This document shows, in pieces, positions 1-7,877 of a stretch of DNA of 9,991 nt. Position numbers and translations under genes: made by a program. The number at the start of each line of letters is the position of its first letter. The stretch's first letter is position 1. The notes under the pieces are model-generated. The model had not been told where the DNA came from and did not search any database. It was given only the letters and a program-made list of their open reading frames with translations. The stretch is from Weissella koreensis KCTC 3621 (lineage in GTDB: Bacteria; Bacillota; Bacilli; Lactobacillales; Lactobacillaceae), in NCBI RefSeq assembly GCF_000277645.1, contig NZ_AKGG01000007.1, positions 1 to 9,991 on the forward strand. The letters run 5' to 3'.

Positions 1-446
1 ATTCTAATTCAGAGAAATCAGAATCAGATAATGCCTCAAAGAGTGATTCAGCCTCAGCTTCAGGGTCAGAGTCGAAATCAAACTCTGATGAATCACAAAG
101 CAATTCTGAATCAGACAGTACTTCAGCATCAACGTCAGATAGTGCTTCCAATGCTTCTAACTCAACGTCAGAATCAGAGAGTACTTCTGTCTCAGCATCG
201 TTAAGTGATTCCAATGCTTCTGATAGTAACTCGATTTCAGTTTCAAAGAGTATCTCAGAATCTGCTTCACAGTCTAATTTGACTTCAATATCAAATAATG
301 ATTCAAAAGGTTTGGATTCAGACTTGGAAAATGAATTACCAGAAACTTTTGCAGCACATTCTAAATTAAGTAATATTGTTCCTAATATAATGGAGTTATT
401 AGGAGTCGGTATGCTTCTTAAAAAGAATAAAAATAGAAATAAATAG
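1..446 (+). CDS. Serine-rich repeat surface adhesin, C-terminal end (5' partial)
   Basis: The open frame runs in from the left edge (first full codon at 3) and gives 147 visible residues up to a TAG at 444-446. About the first 100 residues are a Ser-X dipeptide stalk (SAS, SES, SDS, SNS and similar) with no other fold, the hallmark of serine-rich repeat glycoproteins such as GspB, SraP and lactobacillary SRRPs. These are O-glycosylated in the cytosol and exported by SecA2/SecY2, which fits the operon directly downstream. The tail carries LPETF (codons 336-350), then a short, weakly hydrophobic segment ending in GVGMLL, then a basic KKNKNRNK end. This is the layout of a sortase anchor, but the Gly of LPxTG is Phe and the hydrophobic stretch is interrupted by Asn, Pro and Glu, so anchoring may be impaired. 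Signal peptide and binding region lie outside the window. Gene name unknown. Confidence 0.88.
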   Translation, partial: SNSEKSESDNASKSDSASASGSESKSNSDESQSNSESDSTSASTSDSASNASNSTSESESTSVSASLSDSNASDSNSISVSKSISESASQSNLTSISNNDSKGLDSDLENELPETFAAHSKLSNIVPNIMELLGVGMLLKKNKNRNK

Positions 447-456
447 AAATAAATAG
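432..456 (+). repeat. Short tandem repeat across the adhesin stop codon
   Basis: The 10-bp unit AATAGAAATA occurs 2.5 times in tandem and spans the last codons and the TAG stop of the adhesin gene. Loss or gain of one unit would move the stop. It probably arose by slippage, and no function is evident. Confidence 0.6.
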
Positions 457-481
457 GTACTATAAACTGTACTTATAATGT

Positions 482-536
482 AAAAAGAAAGGTTCTAGTA
501 TCAAATTAATTTTGACTCTAGAAACCTTTCTTTTTG
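482..536 (+). terminator. Rho-independent terminator after the adhesin gene (looks bidirectional)
   Basis: A long hairpin: AAAAAGAAAGGTT then CTAG on the 5' side pairs with CTAG then AAACCTTTCTTTTT on the 3' side with one bulged base. A further inner TCAAA/TTTGA helix closes over the loop TTAAT. It is followed by a T-rich tail. Both strands end in a T-run, so it could stop transcription either way. It separates the adhesin transcript from the export operon, implying that secA2 has its own promoter. Confidence 0.85.
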
Positions 537-636
537 TTTATTTTGTTACATATAAAGGTAATAAATATATGTTTAAAAGTATTATAATTAACTATATAAA
601 CACTAACTATATAAACTAAGTGGGATATAAAATAAT
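537..636 (+). promoter_or_regulatory. Leader region of the secA2 operon, promoter not firmly placed
   Basis: This 100-bp AT-rich gap between the terminator and secA2 must hold the operon promoter if the terminator is effective. Candidates are TTGTTA (543-548) with a 17-bp spacer to TATATG (566-571), and a perfect TATAAT at 583-588 that lacks a recognisable -35. The ribosome binding site for secA2 is a weak AAGTGGGA (618-625), about 11 bp before the ATG at 637. The direct repeat at 589-616 lies between the promoter candidates and the start codon. Confidence 0.35.
589..616 (+). repeat. 13-bp direct repeat upstream of secA2
   Basis: TAACTATATAAAC occurs exactly at 589-601 and at 604-616, offset by 15 bp, just before the secA2 ribosome binding site. 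Two identical copies in a leader suggest a tandem regulator binding site, though in such AT-rich DNA a duplication without function is also possible. The 9-mer TAACTATAT recurs at 9895-9903 upstream of the regulator gene. Confidence 0.5.
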
Positions 637-2937
637 ATGAATAATTTTTTAAAAATATCAAAAAAAGTTCTGATTTTGCAAAAGGATCTTGAAGAACAAA
701 GCGATATTGAATTTAATAAATATGCGCAAAAAAAGACCCTTGAATTTTATGATCTTAATATGCTTGATAATGAAATGGAAATTTCAGCTTTAAGTATAAT
801 CATTGAGGCCATTAGGAGAGAAAAAGGATATGTCGCTTTCCCTGTTCAAATTGTTGGAGCATTAACATTGTTAAATGGTAATATAGCCGAAATGAAGACG
901 GGTGAGGGTAAAACGATTACTGCCATAATAGCGTTATATTTGGGATATTTAAAAAAACATCATCAAATTTTATTTACTCAAAACCAATATTTAGCTAGAC
1001 GTGACTATGAATTTTCTCGTCCTATTTTTAAGAGATTAAATATATCTTCCGGTTTGGTTGAAGAGTTGGATAAAAAGAGTGATCAAAAATTTGTTTTTAA
1101 AATGAGGGAAAGACAATCGTTATATGATAATCCTATCGTTTATACAACTAATGATGTATTTGGATTTGATTATCTTCAATCTAACTTAGTGTCGCAATCA
1201 GATGAAAAATTAAATTTACATTTTGATTGGGCTATCGTCGATGAAATCGATTCAATATTATTAGATGATGCACAGATGCCACTGATTATTTCAGGTAATC
1301 CCAAGGCACAATCTAATCTTTTTAAAATCACGAATACTTTTGTGAGCCTTTTAGAGCCACTACTGGACTATCAAACTGATAATCGAAAGAAAACGGTTTG
1401 GTTAACTAAGCATGGAGTTCAAAAAGCAAATAAATTTTTCCGAGTTAAAAATTTGTTTAATAAAAATAATTTTGAACTAGTTAAACATGTGATGTTGGCA
1501 TTACAAGCAAATGTAATTATGAAAATGGGCGAGGATTATATTGTTTTAGATGGTGAAGTAAAGTTATTAGATTCAACAACTGGCCGTATCATGGAAGGCT
1601 CATTATTCGAATCAGGATTACATCAAGCAATAGAGGCTAAGGAATTAGTTTCGTTGTCTCAAGAAAATAGATCCATGGCTTCAGTTACCTATCAAAATTT
1701 ATTCAGAATGTTTAATCAACTATCAGGATTAACGGGAACAGCCTATACCAATAGGAAAGAATTCTTAGAGATCTATAATCTCCCTGTTGATAGAATTCCA
1801 GAAAATATTAAATCTGTACGGATAGATCTTAAAGATCACTATACAGTATCGTTGAGTAATAAATTAGAACTAATCATGAAAAGAACGATGGAATTAATTG
1901 AAGCTGGTAGACCAGTGTTATTGGTAACTGAATCGATCTTTACGGCGAACATATACTCTAATTTTTTCTGGTCTCAAAATATATCTCATAATGTTTTGAC
2001 GGGATCACAAAATGCAAATGAAGCTGAAATTATTAAAATGGCAGGTAAAAAGTCTACATTAACAATTGCTACTATTATTGCTGGACGTGGTACTGATATT
2101 AAAATTGATAAAGACGTTCAAGAAATTGGTGGTTTAGCTGTGATTGCCACTGAGCATTTTTCTAGTAAAAGAATAGATAATCAAGTTAGAGGCAGAGCTG
2201 GTCGTCAAGGCGAAAATGGGACTACAGAATTTTTTGTCTCATTAGAAGATAAGATCTTTGAAGATTTTTACGTCAAAAGAATCGATCGTATTTCGAATAA
2301 GAAATTAGAAAAATTGAATTTATTTCAAAAAGAATATATCAAACATAAAATTGAGCAAATTCAAACAAAATTTGAAGAAGATGATTATAAAAATCGATTT
2401 ACTTCTATGGAAATGGATGAAACCCTTCGTGTTCAGAGAGAAATTATCTATCACGAAAGAGATACGATTATAAATCAAAGTGAACTTAATCATAAACAAT
2501 TTGTGAATTTATTAAAACAATATGCTAAAAACATTATTGATAATGAAAATTATGATCAAACAAGATTTATCTTTGACTTCATTGATGAATCATATAATAT
2601 TCAAGAGCAAATAAATATCGATGAAAAAATTAGTGACAGATTTAATTACGTACAAAATCTGCTTTCCTCATACCCAAAAGCTTTTGAAGAATTTGTTAAT
2701 CAAATATTATTGAAATCAATAGATACAGAATGGGTATTACATGTAGATAGAATGCAACAACTGCGATTACTAATTGATAAACGAGTGACAGGACAAAAAA
2801 ATCCTTTGCAAGAATACCAAGAAGATAGTCAAAGGTTGTACAAAATATTTAGAAGTGCAGTTGATAAGGCTATTTTGAAAAATTTCATGTTGAGTAGATT
2901 AGAAGTTAAAAACAATTTAAAGGTTACTTTCCCATAG
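637..2937 (+). CDS. secA2: Accessory Sec motor ATPase SecA2
   Basis: A 766-residue DEAD-type translocase ATPase that drives the serine-rich adhesin through the accessory channel at the cytoplasmic membrane. Visible motifs are Walker A MKTGEGKT (86-93), Walker B VDEIDS (201-206), GLTGTAYT (364-371), AGRGTDI (482-488) and the arginine-finger block RIDNQVRGRAGRQG (512-525). The helical scaffold/wing region follows, including WVLHVDRMQQLR and NPLQEYQED. It is shorter than housekeeping SecA (about 800-900 residues) and lacks the Cys-rich zinc/SecB-binding tail, ending KVTFP. Together with the Asp genes directly after it, this marks it as SecA2 rather than SecA1. The ATG at 637 has only a weak ribosome binding site, but the protein starts in the usual N-terminal helix. 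No lesion is seen. It is the first gene of the operon, 18 bp ahead of the next. Confidence 0.96.
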   Translation: MNNFLKISKKVLILQKDLEEQSDIEFNKYAQKKTLEFYDLNMLDNEMEISALSIIIEAIRREKGYVAFPVQIVGALTLLNGNIAEMKTGEGKTITAIIALYLGYLKKHHQILFTQNQYLARRDYEFSRPIFKRLNISSGLVEELDKKSDQKFVFKMRERQSLYDNPIVYTTNDVFGFDYLQSNLVSQSDEKLNLHFDWAIVDEIDSILLDDAQMPLIISGNPKAQSNLFKITNTFVSLLEPLLDYQTDNRKKTVWLTKHGVQKANKFFRVKNLFNKNNFELVKHVMLALQANVIMKMGEDYIVLDGEVKLLDSTTGRIMEGSLFESGLHQAIEAKELVSLSQENRSMASVTYQNLFRMFNQLSGLTGTAYTNRKEFLEIYNLPVDRIPENIKSVRIDLKDHYTVSLSNKLELIMKRTMELIEAGRPVLLVTESIFTANIYSNFFWSQNISHNVLTGSQNANEAEIIKMAGKKSTLTIATIIAGRGTDIKIDKDVQEIGGLAVIATEHFSSKRIDNQVRGRAGRQGENGTTEFFVSLEDKIFEDFYVKRIDRISNKKLEKLNLFQKEYIKHKIEQIQTKFEEDDYKNRFTSMEMDETLRVQREIIYHERDTIINQSELNHKQFVNLLKQYAKNIIDNENYDQTRFIFDFIDESYNIQEQINIDEKISDRFNYVQNLLSSYPKAFEEFVNQILLKSIDTEWVLHVDRMQQLRLLIDKRVTGQKNPLQEYQEDSQRLYKIFRSAVDKAILKNFMLSRLEVKNNLKVTFP

Positions 2938-2955
2938 AATAAGGAGCTATATACT

Positions 2956-3138
2956 ATGAAGTTAGACAAGCTTAAAAATAGATCTACTATCGAACTTAAT
3001 CAATTAGGTGAAGATCGAAGAAGTAGAGGAAATAATAAGCGACAAAAAAGTGTGTTATCAATAATTATGGCGTATGCTATGGCCCTTATAGTGATTATTG
3101 GATTAGTTAGAACCATATTATTAATAATGAACAATTAA
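2956..3138 (+). CDS. asp4: Small one-TM protein, probable Asp4 (SecE-like accessory Sec subunit)
   Basis: A 60-residue protein with a charged N-terminal half (lysine/arginine-rich, with EDRRSRGNNKRQK at about 19-31) and a single hydrophobic helix at about 33-57, ending in MNN. This is the size and topology of SecE-type subunits and of streptococcal Asp4, which is regarded as the SecE counterpart of the accessory channel. The start is secured by a strong AAGGAG (2941-2946) 9 bp before the ATG. It lies 18 bp after secA2 and 13 bp before asp1, clearly inside the operon. The call rests on size, topology and context; primary sequence is too short to be decisive. No second small membrane protein (Asp5/SecG-like) is seen in the window. 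Confidence 0.7.
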   Translation: MKLDKLKNRSTIELNQLGEDRRSRGNNKRQKSVLSIIMAYAMALIVIIGLVRTILLIMNN

Positions 3139-3151
3139 GAGGAATTGTTAA

Positions 3152-4603
3152 ATGTATATAAGAAATTTGTTATTTATTCCAGACTATAGTCAAGATCTCC
3201 AAAAGCAATCAAATATATTAAATAATACGACTGTTACGTTATTCCATGAACTAGAAGTTCAATTTAATCTAGTATTATTTAATTTGGATTTTGATTTATT
3301 GTCACAAGTTCGGTTGTTAGAAAATAATATCGATAAAGAACATGCTAATAATTTTTTTGAAGATATATACGATATAGACCCTGATGAATATCATGCGTTA
3401 AACCAAGTTGATTTCGACTTATCATCTGATTATAGAATCATTGAAATTAATGATCATTGGAATGTTTTACGAGATGATGGAACATTGATTTATCGTGGTT
3501 ATTATGATAAAAAGCATGGGATTAATTATCGAATTGATGAATTTGATAAATCAGGTACAAACGTAATTAAGGTGTCTCTGTTTAGTGATAGAGGCATCAA
3601 AGTAGCGGAAATAATAGCTAATTCAGATAAATTATTTGATATAAAATATGTTAATCATGATGGTAAAGTATTATTTACAAAAAATAATGTCTTGGATTGG
3701 AAAAATAAAATTTTTGATGGACATAATTTCTTGAATCTAAAAAATAAATGGATTAAAGATAAAACATCTGAATTTTATGATAGTCTAATAATCGCTGAAA
3801 TAAGTAATAATATTGCCGATGTCTTACAGAATCTGGCTAGTAAAATTATATATATAGTTAAGAAGAATGTTTTGAATAATTTAGATGAAATGGCCATTGA
3901 AGAATTGAATAATTCCAATGGGATCATTGTTAATGACGAAGATACATTATTGCAGGTTCAACAAAAATTAACTAATGATATAGAGATTATTTTCCTACCT
4001 GAAAAGGACCCTGACATAATTTCTGGATCTTTCATGAAATATTCTGATAATTATATTGGAATTAATTTTGATGATATCAGTAATAAAACAAGAACTAATA
4101 TTTTAAACGTGATGGAAAAGAATATTTTGAAAAACAAAAAATTAAAAGTTGAATTCTTTAGCTTAAAACCCACATCTAAAAATGAATTTAAAACATTGAT
4201 GGCAGGGGTAGATGAAGAAGATTATTCCAAAGAAGAATTAGAAAATATACGAGAACAAATTACTCTTAAAATATTTGAAAATTATTCATCAATGGAAAAA
4301 TCATTTGATAAATATAAAATTTATATCGATTTAGCTGAAAAGGATGCAAATATTGCTAGATTATTGGCGCTGCATAATGGGACTCCACAGATTACAACGG
4401 TTGAAAGAAAGTATGTAACGGACCGTGGTAATGGCTATAAAATAAAAAATGAAGATCATTTAAGTGAAGCCGTTAATTACTTCTTAGATAATTTAGCTAA
4501 TTTAAATAAAAGTATATACTTTTCTAATAAAGAAATTGAAATGATTTTTGATCCGCTGTATAAAATAATAGATAAAAATTATCCTTTGGAGAATGTAAAA
4601 TGA
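3152..4603 (+). CDS. asp1: Accessory Sec protein Asp1
   Basis: A 483-residue soluble protein, slightly shorter than the roughly 500-530 residues usual for Asp1. In the family Asp1 has a GT-B glycosyltransferase-like fold without catalytic activity and forms a complex with Asp2 and Asp3 that delivers the glycosylated adhesin to SecA2. Supporting features are an N-terminal FIPDY segment and a beta-rich block of 'D-G-x-x-Y-R-G-Y-Y-D' type repeats (about 105-190), as in GtfA-like extended beta domains. Near the C terminus are GTPQI (410-414) and RGNGYKI (425-431), followed by the helix LSEAVNYFLDNLANLN, which matches the Asp1 end. A good ribosome binding site, AAGAGGA (3137-3143), overlaps the previous stop. 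Its TGA overlaps the asp2 ATG (ATGA), indicating translational coupling. Confidence 0.9.
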   Translation: MYIRNLLFIPDYSQDLQKQSNILNNTTVTLFHELEVQFNLVLFNLDFDLLSQVRLLENNIDKEHANNFFEDIYDIDPDEYHALNQVDFDLSSDYRIIEINDHWNVLRDDGTLIYRGYYDKKHGINYRIDEFDKSGTNVIKVSLFSDRGIKVAEIIANSDKLFDIKYVNHDGKVLFTKNNVLDWKNKIFDGHNFLNLKNKWIKDKTSEFYDSLIIAEISNNIADVLQNLASKIIYIVKKNVLNNLDEMAIEELNNSNGIIVNDEDTLLQVQQKLTNDIEIIFLPEKDPDIISGSFMKYSDNYIGINFDDISNKTRTNILNVMEKNILKNKKLKVEFFSLKPTSKNEFKTLMAGVDEEDYSKEELENIREQITLKIFENYSSMEKSFDKYKIYIDLAEKDANIARLLALHNGTPQITTVERKYVTDRGNGYKIKNEDHLSEAVNYFLDNLANLNKSIYFSNKEIEMIFDPLYKIIDKNYPLENVK

Positions 4604-6111
4604 AAAGATATATAGCAAATATATTACAAATAGGGGATGAAAATTTAAAGCCTTTAGCATTAAATGAAAATATCAAATGGGAATATCTGGATATATCCAA
4701 TGACCATATAGATGACAGTCTAGAAGAAATTAAAAAAATTAATTATTTTGGTTTTAGTGGATATTTAATAACATCTAAAATTAGTCTTGATCGACTTAAA
4801 TTAATTGATAGCGAGATAAAAATAGAAGAATATAAAGTTTTTAATTTAAACCCTAATCAATCAGAAAAAACTTTAGATTATTTAAAGGACAAATATAACT
4901 TTTATGATATGTCAGATAATGATATTTCAGGGGTTACAAATATTATCTTTCATAATTTTTTTAATCAGCAATATGGCGATAGAATGAAGAGAGATTTATT
5001 GAAAGTTTCAGCTTCTCCTGAAACCAAGGTTCACTATTTTGGACATAATAAAATTCAAGTTGATACGAGAAATAAATATGATAAAACATATATATCATGG
5101 GGATCACATTATCTTTATGTCCGAGAAAATATTATGGAACTTTGGCTTGAGTACGAGCTGTATGGAGATATAAAAATACAATTAGAAATTTCGCTAACCA
5201 CTGCAAATGCTGATGGAAATGTGGAAACAATTCTACTATCAGATGAAGAAATGAAGAGTCCCGTTTTAATTGGACCTTACGTTCAAGGAAAAACAGTATC
5301 ATTTAGAGTGATTTTAGAAGGAAATGGTTCTGCTGTAATTGGTAACTTACACTTTAGGCAAAGTAGAGGCAATTATGGTCAGATGTTACCGGGTGGAAAA
5401 AGATTAGTAAATTCTGGTCGAGAGGAGTTATTTGTTTATTATAATCAAGGTAATTTAAAGCCACCATTGAATGTTTATTTTGCTGGTTACAGAACTGCCG
5501 AGGGTTTTGAAGGATATCCAATGATGCGCTCATTAGATCACCCTTTCATATTAATTGGAGATCCGCGTTTAGAAGGTGGAGAATTTTATAGAGATGTTCG
5601 TGGTGATTTAGAAGAGCAGCTAGTTGATTTCATAGATAATAAACTTGAAGAACTTAATTTTGATAGGCATGCGCTTAATTTAATGGGCCTTTCGATGGGA
5701 ACCACAGGTGCAATTTACTATTCAAATATGTTGCAACCAGGAAATGTGATCGTAGGAAAGCCGTTAGTTAATTTAAAGCGCATAGCAGAAAATTCAACTG
5801 TTAATAGGTCGGAAGATTTTTTGACTGCATTGGATGTGCAAAAAGATATGAACATTACCAGTGATGATTTTATAATTCAAAATATAAAACTTGAAAACAT
5901 TAAAAATACTACTTTTTATGTAATATATATGGAGCAAGATGATTATGATAATAAGGGATTTTATAAATTAAAAGAGATTTTCGATGGGAAAATAAATTTA
6001 ATTGGTAAAGGCTTCGAGGGACGTCATAACGATGAAAGTAGTAAAGTTGTTGACTGGTTTTTAATATATGCGAAAGATGCGATGAAGAAGTGGGACGATA
6101 ATAATGGATAA
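4600..6111 (+). CDS. asp2: Accessory Sec protein Asp2, adhesin-glycan O-acetyltransferase
   Basis: A 503-residue protein with a beta-sandwich, carbohydrate-binding-like middle part (about 140-260) and a C-terminal alpha/beta-hydrolase domain. The nucleophile motif GLSMG is at 363-367 (Ser365). A candidate acid lies in YMEQDD (Glu445, or Asp447/448), and the histidine is in GRHND (His476). In streptococci the equivalent Ser-acid-His triad O-acetylates GlcNAc on serine-rich glycoproteins and is separate from the role of Asp2 in export. Here the triad looks complete, so the enzyme is predicted active. The start overlaps the asp1 stop by 4 bp and the end overlaps asp3 by 8 bp. Confidence 0.93.
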   Translation: MKRYIANILQIGDENLKPLALNENIKWEYLDISNDHIDDSLEEIKKINYFGFSGYLITSKISLDRLKLIDSEIKIEEYKVFNLNPNQSEKTLDYLKDKYNFYDMSDNDISGVTNIIFHNFFNQQYGDRMKRDLLKVSASPETKVHYFGHNKIQVDTRNKYDKTYISWGSHYLYVRENIMELWLEYELYGDIKIQLEISLTTANADGNVETILLSDEEMKSPVLIGPYVQGKTVSFRVILEGNGSAVIGNLHFRQSRGNYGQMLPGGKRLVNSGREELFVYYNQGNLKPPLNVYFAGYRTAEGFEGYPMMRSLDHPFILIGDPRLEGGEFYRDVRGDLEEQLVDFIDNKLEELNFDRHALNLMGLSMGTTGAIYYSNMLQPGNVIVGKPLVNLKRIAENSTVNRSEDFLTALDVQKDMNITSDDFIIQNIKLENIKNTTFYVIYMEQDDYDNKGFYKLKEIFDGKINLIGKGFEGRHNDESSKVVDWFLIYAKDAMKKWDDNNG

Positions 6112-6583
6112 AGAATACAAATTTGATATTAGTAATGGTATTCATAATAATGGTTTTGATAATTCGGCATTCAATGTAGAATTCAATAATAGCCCTTTGT
6201 ATGGTGGAGATTTATTGAAAAATAAAGATGGTAGTATTACGTTAATCAACCCCCGCTTTCCATCGGGGAAATTGATTGCGTCTTGGGGAAATAATCATAA
6301 AAGTCAGGGAATCAATTCTAACATCCCGCTTATTTTTCCAGGTGATATATATAAGCTAACGTCTGATATTGAAATGATTCCTAGTGAATCGTTAATACTA
6401 CAAATTAGAATGTATCGTGGTTCAGAAGAAAAAATAATGGCTATACATCTAGATGAACAGTTTATTGAATTTCCATCAAATTTTAAATTTGATTCTGTTC
6501 TTATTGAATTGGTCAATATAAGTAATGATAAATTGGTATTTAGAAATATGAGTATGGTTAAGGTGGACAAAAATAATGAATGA
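6104..6583 (+). CDS. asp3: Accessory Sec protein Asp3
   Basis: A 159-residue soluble protein of the size and position of Asp3, the small beta-rich partner that bridges Asp1 and Asp2 and contributes to binding the unfolded, glycosylated adhesin. Consistent features are an alternating beta-strand pattern throughout, a 'WGNNHKSQGINSNIPLIFPG' stretch at about 65-84 and a C-terminal strand-rich part with no membrane segment. It starts inside the last codons of asp2 (8-bp overlap) and its TGA overlaps the start of secY2 by 8 bp, so the three genes are probably translationally coupled. Primary sequence conservation in this family is low, so context carries much of the weight. Confidence 0.87.
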   Translation: MDKEYKFDISNGIHNNGFDNSAFNVEFNNSPLYGGDLLKNKDGSITLINPRFPSGKLIASWGNNHKSQGINSNIPLIFPGDIYKLTSDIEMIPSESLILQIRMYRGSEEKIMAIHLDEQFIEFPSNFKFDSVLIELVNISNDKLVFRNMSMVKVDKNNE

Positions 6584-7778
6584 TGATAATTTGTTTGACA
6601 GCAAGAATAAGACTATCACTAGAAAAACAATTATTAAAAAAATTGTTTTTACATTAATTATATTTGCTGTTTTTTTATTAGGTAGGCGTATTCCGTTATA
6701 TGGGATTAATTATAGTCAGCTGGACACTATTAATATGGGTGTTAAGCCGACTCTACTCACGCTTGGTATGACACCTTGGATGACAACAATGATTATATGG
6801 AAAGTGTTTTCATTGGGAAAAAATCCGGATGACATAATATCCTCTGATGCATCGCAATATCTTAAGCAAAATATACTTATGCTTTTTTTATCAATAATAC
6901 AAGCGATTGGAACATTAACGCAGTTGACTACAACTAAATATGTTAGTCACGAAACAATGTTCTTTTTCGAAATTAATGTTATATTTTTGATTGTTGGTGC
7001 CTTTTTTTCAGAATGGTTATCCAATTTAATAGCAAGGTATGGTTTAGGTGGAAATAGCCTTTTGATAGTAATTACTATCTTAGGTAACTATGTTCAAGAA
7101 ATAAATTTGGATATTCATACGATTTATGATCATTCAAAAGTCATGCTACTGTTATTTATAATAATATTAATTATTATGTTCTCACTAATTACTCTAGTTT
7201 ATTTTGCTGAATATAAGATTAATTTTATTCAAATATTAGCATCTAAAGAGCTTAAGAAATATTCATATATACCCTTAAAAGTTATTCCTGCTTTAGGAAT
7301 GCCTTTTATGTATTAGATATCTTTACTAACATTTTTGCAATATGCTTTGTTTTTTGGAGGAAAATATAATCATAATATGAAACTATTACAAATAGCCGAA
7401 AATACAAATATTAATACCACACAAGGATTGATGATTCTTTTAGTTATTGTTTTTGTTATCTCAATAGCATTTTCATTTTTTAATATAGATGTTGTTCAGA
7501 CTACAGACAAAATGAAAAAGAGTGGTGATTTCATTGAAAACGTTATTCCAGGATACGATACGCAAAAATATCTAAGTAAGAGAATTTTATTTTTAGGATT
7601 CATCGGTGCTTTGTTTAATGTACTGATTATGATAATTCCATTCATAATTAGCCTATATTTCCCGATTACCAATATAAATATTTTTGGAATCATTGGAGGA
7701 ACTTATTTGATATTGCTAACAGTTCTAATTCAAGCTTATGAACAAGTTTTAACAATCGCTAAAAAATATAATTACTAA
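6576..7778 (+). pseudogene. secY2: Accessory Sec channel SecY2, split by an in-frame amber stop
   Basis: The full frame (400 codons plus the terminal TAA) has the normal SecY2 length and ten-helix layout, but codon 247 is TAG (7314-7316). Before it (6576-7316, 246 residues) lie TM1 with GRRIPL (about 20-40), TM2 with LGMTPWMT (58-80), TM3 (98-118), TM4/5 with the YGLGGNS turn (127-175) and TM6 (188-210). Then comes the cytoplasmic loop IPLKVIPALGMPFMY leading into TM7. After it, in the same frame, come ISLLTFLQYALFF (TM7), TM8, the loop with ENVIPGYDT, TM9 and TM10, to 7778. The product would stop at the entry of TM7, a lateral-gate helix, so the channel should be non-functional unless the stop is read through. 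The start at 6576 is set by AAGGTGG (6560-6566). No convincing restart exists: TTG 7335 has no ribosome binding site, and GGAGG (7356-7360) is 16 bp from ATG 7377. A sequencing error cannot be excluded. Confidence 0.88.
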
Positions 7779-7811
7779 TTTTTTTTATTAACTAAAATTA
7801 TTAATACAGGT

Positions 7812-7858
7812 AGCCTTTGAATTGGATTTAGTCCGGATCAAAGGCTCTTTATTTGTTA
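7812..7858 (+). terminator. Rho-independent terminator after secY2
   Basis: AGCCTTTGA (7812-7820) pairs with TCAAAGGCT (7838-7846). An inner GGA/TCC helix with G-U pairs narrows the loop to about five bases, and the tail CTTTATTTGTT is T-rich. It lies 33 bp after the secY2 stop and would end the export operon. Confidence 0.85.
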
Positions 7859-7877
7859 TTGTATTAAATGACACTTT

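Noticed and set aside
1..330. CRISPR or satellite-like array at the left edge
   Set aside because: The repetitiveness is that of Ser-X codons in one open frame, with no regular spacers.
637..2937. Housekeeping SecA
   Set aside because: It is too short, lacks the zinc-binding tail, and sits in an operon with asp1-asp3 and secY2.
5909..6145. Minus-strand open frame inside the asp2/asp3 junction
   Set aside because: It lies antisense to well-supported genes, has low-complexity composition, no ribosome binding site and no recognisable domain.
6304..6570. Minus-strand open frame antisense to asp3
   Set aside because: It is a shadow of asp3 with no independent support.
7496..7693. Minus-strand open frame antisense to the secY2 3' part
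   Set aside because: Its hydrophobic look mirrors the AT-rich membrane-protein gene on the other strand, and there is no start signal.
7335..7778. The downstream part of secY2 as a separate gene starting at TTG 7335 or ATG 7377
   Set aside because: It is the in-frame continuation of SecY2 (TM7-TM10). TTG 7335 has no ribosome binding site, and the GGAGG before ATG 7377 encodes Gly-Gly in the frame and is 16 bp from the ATG.
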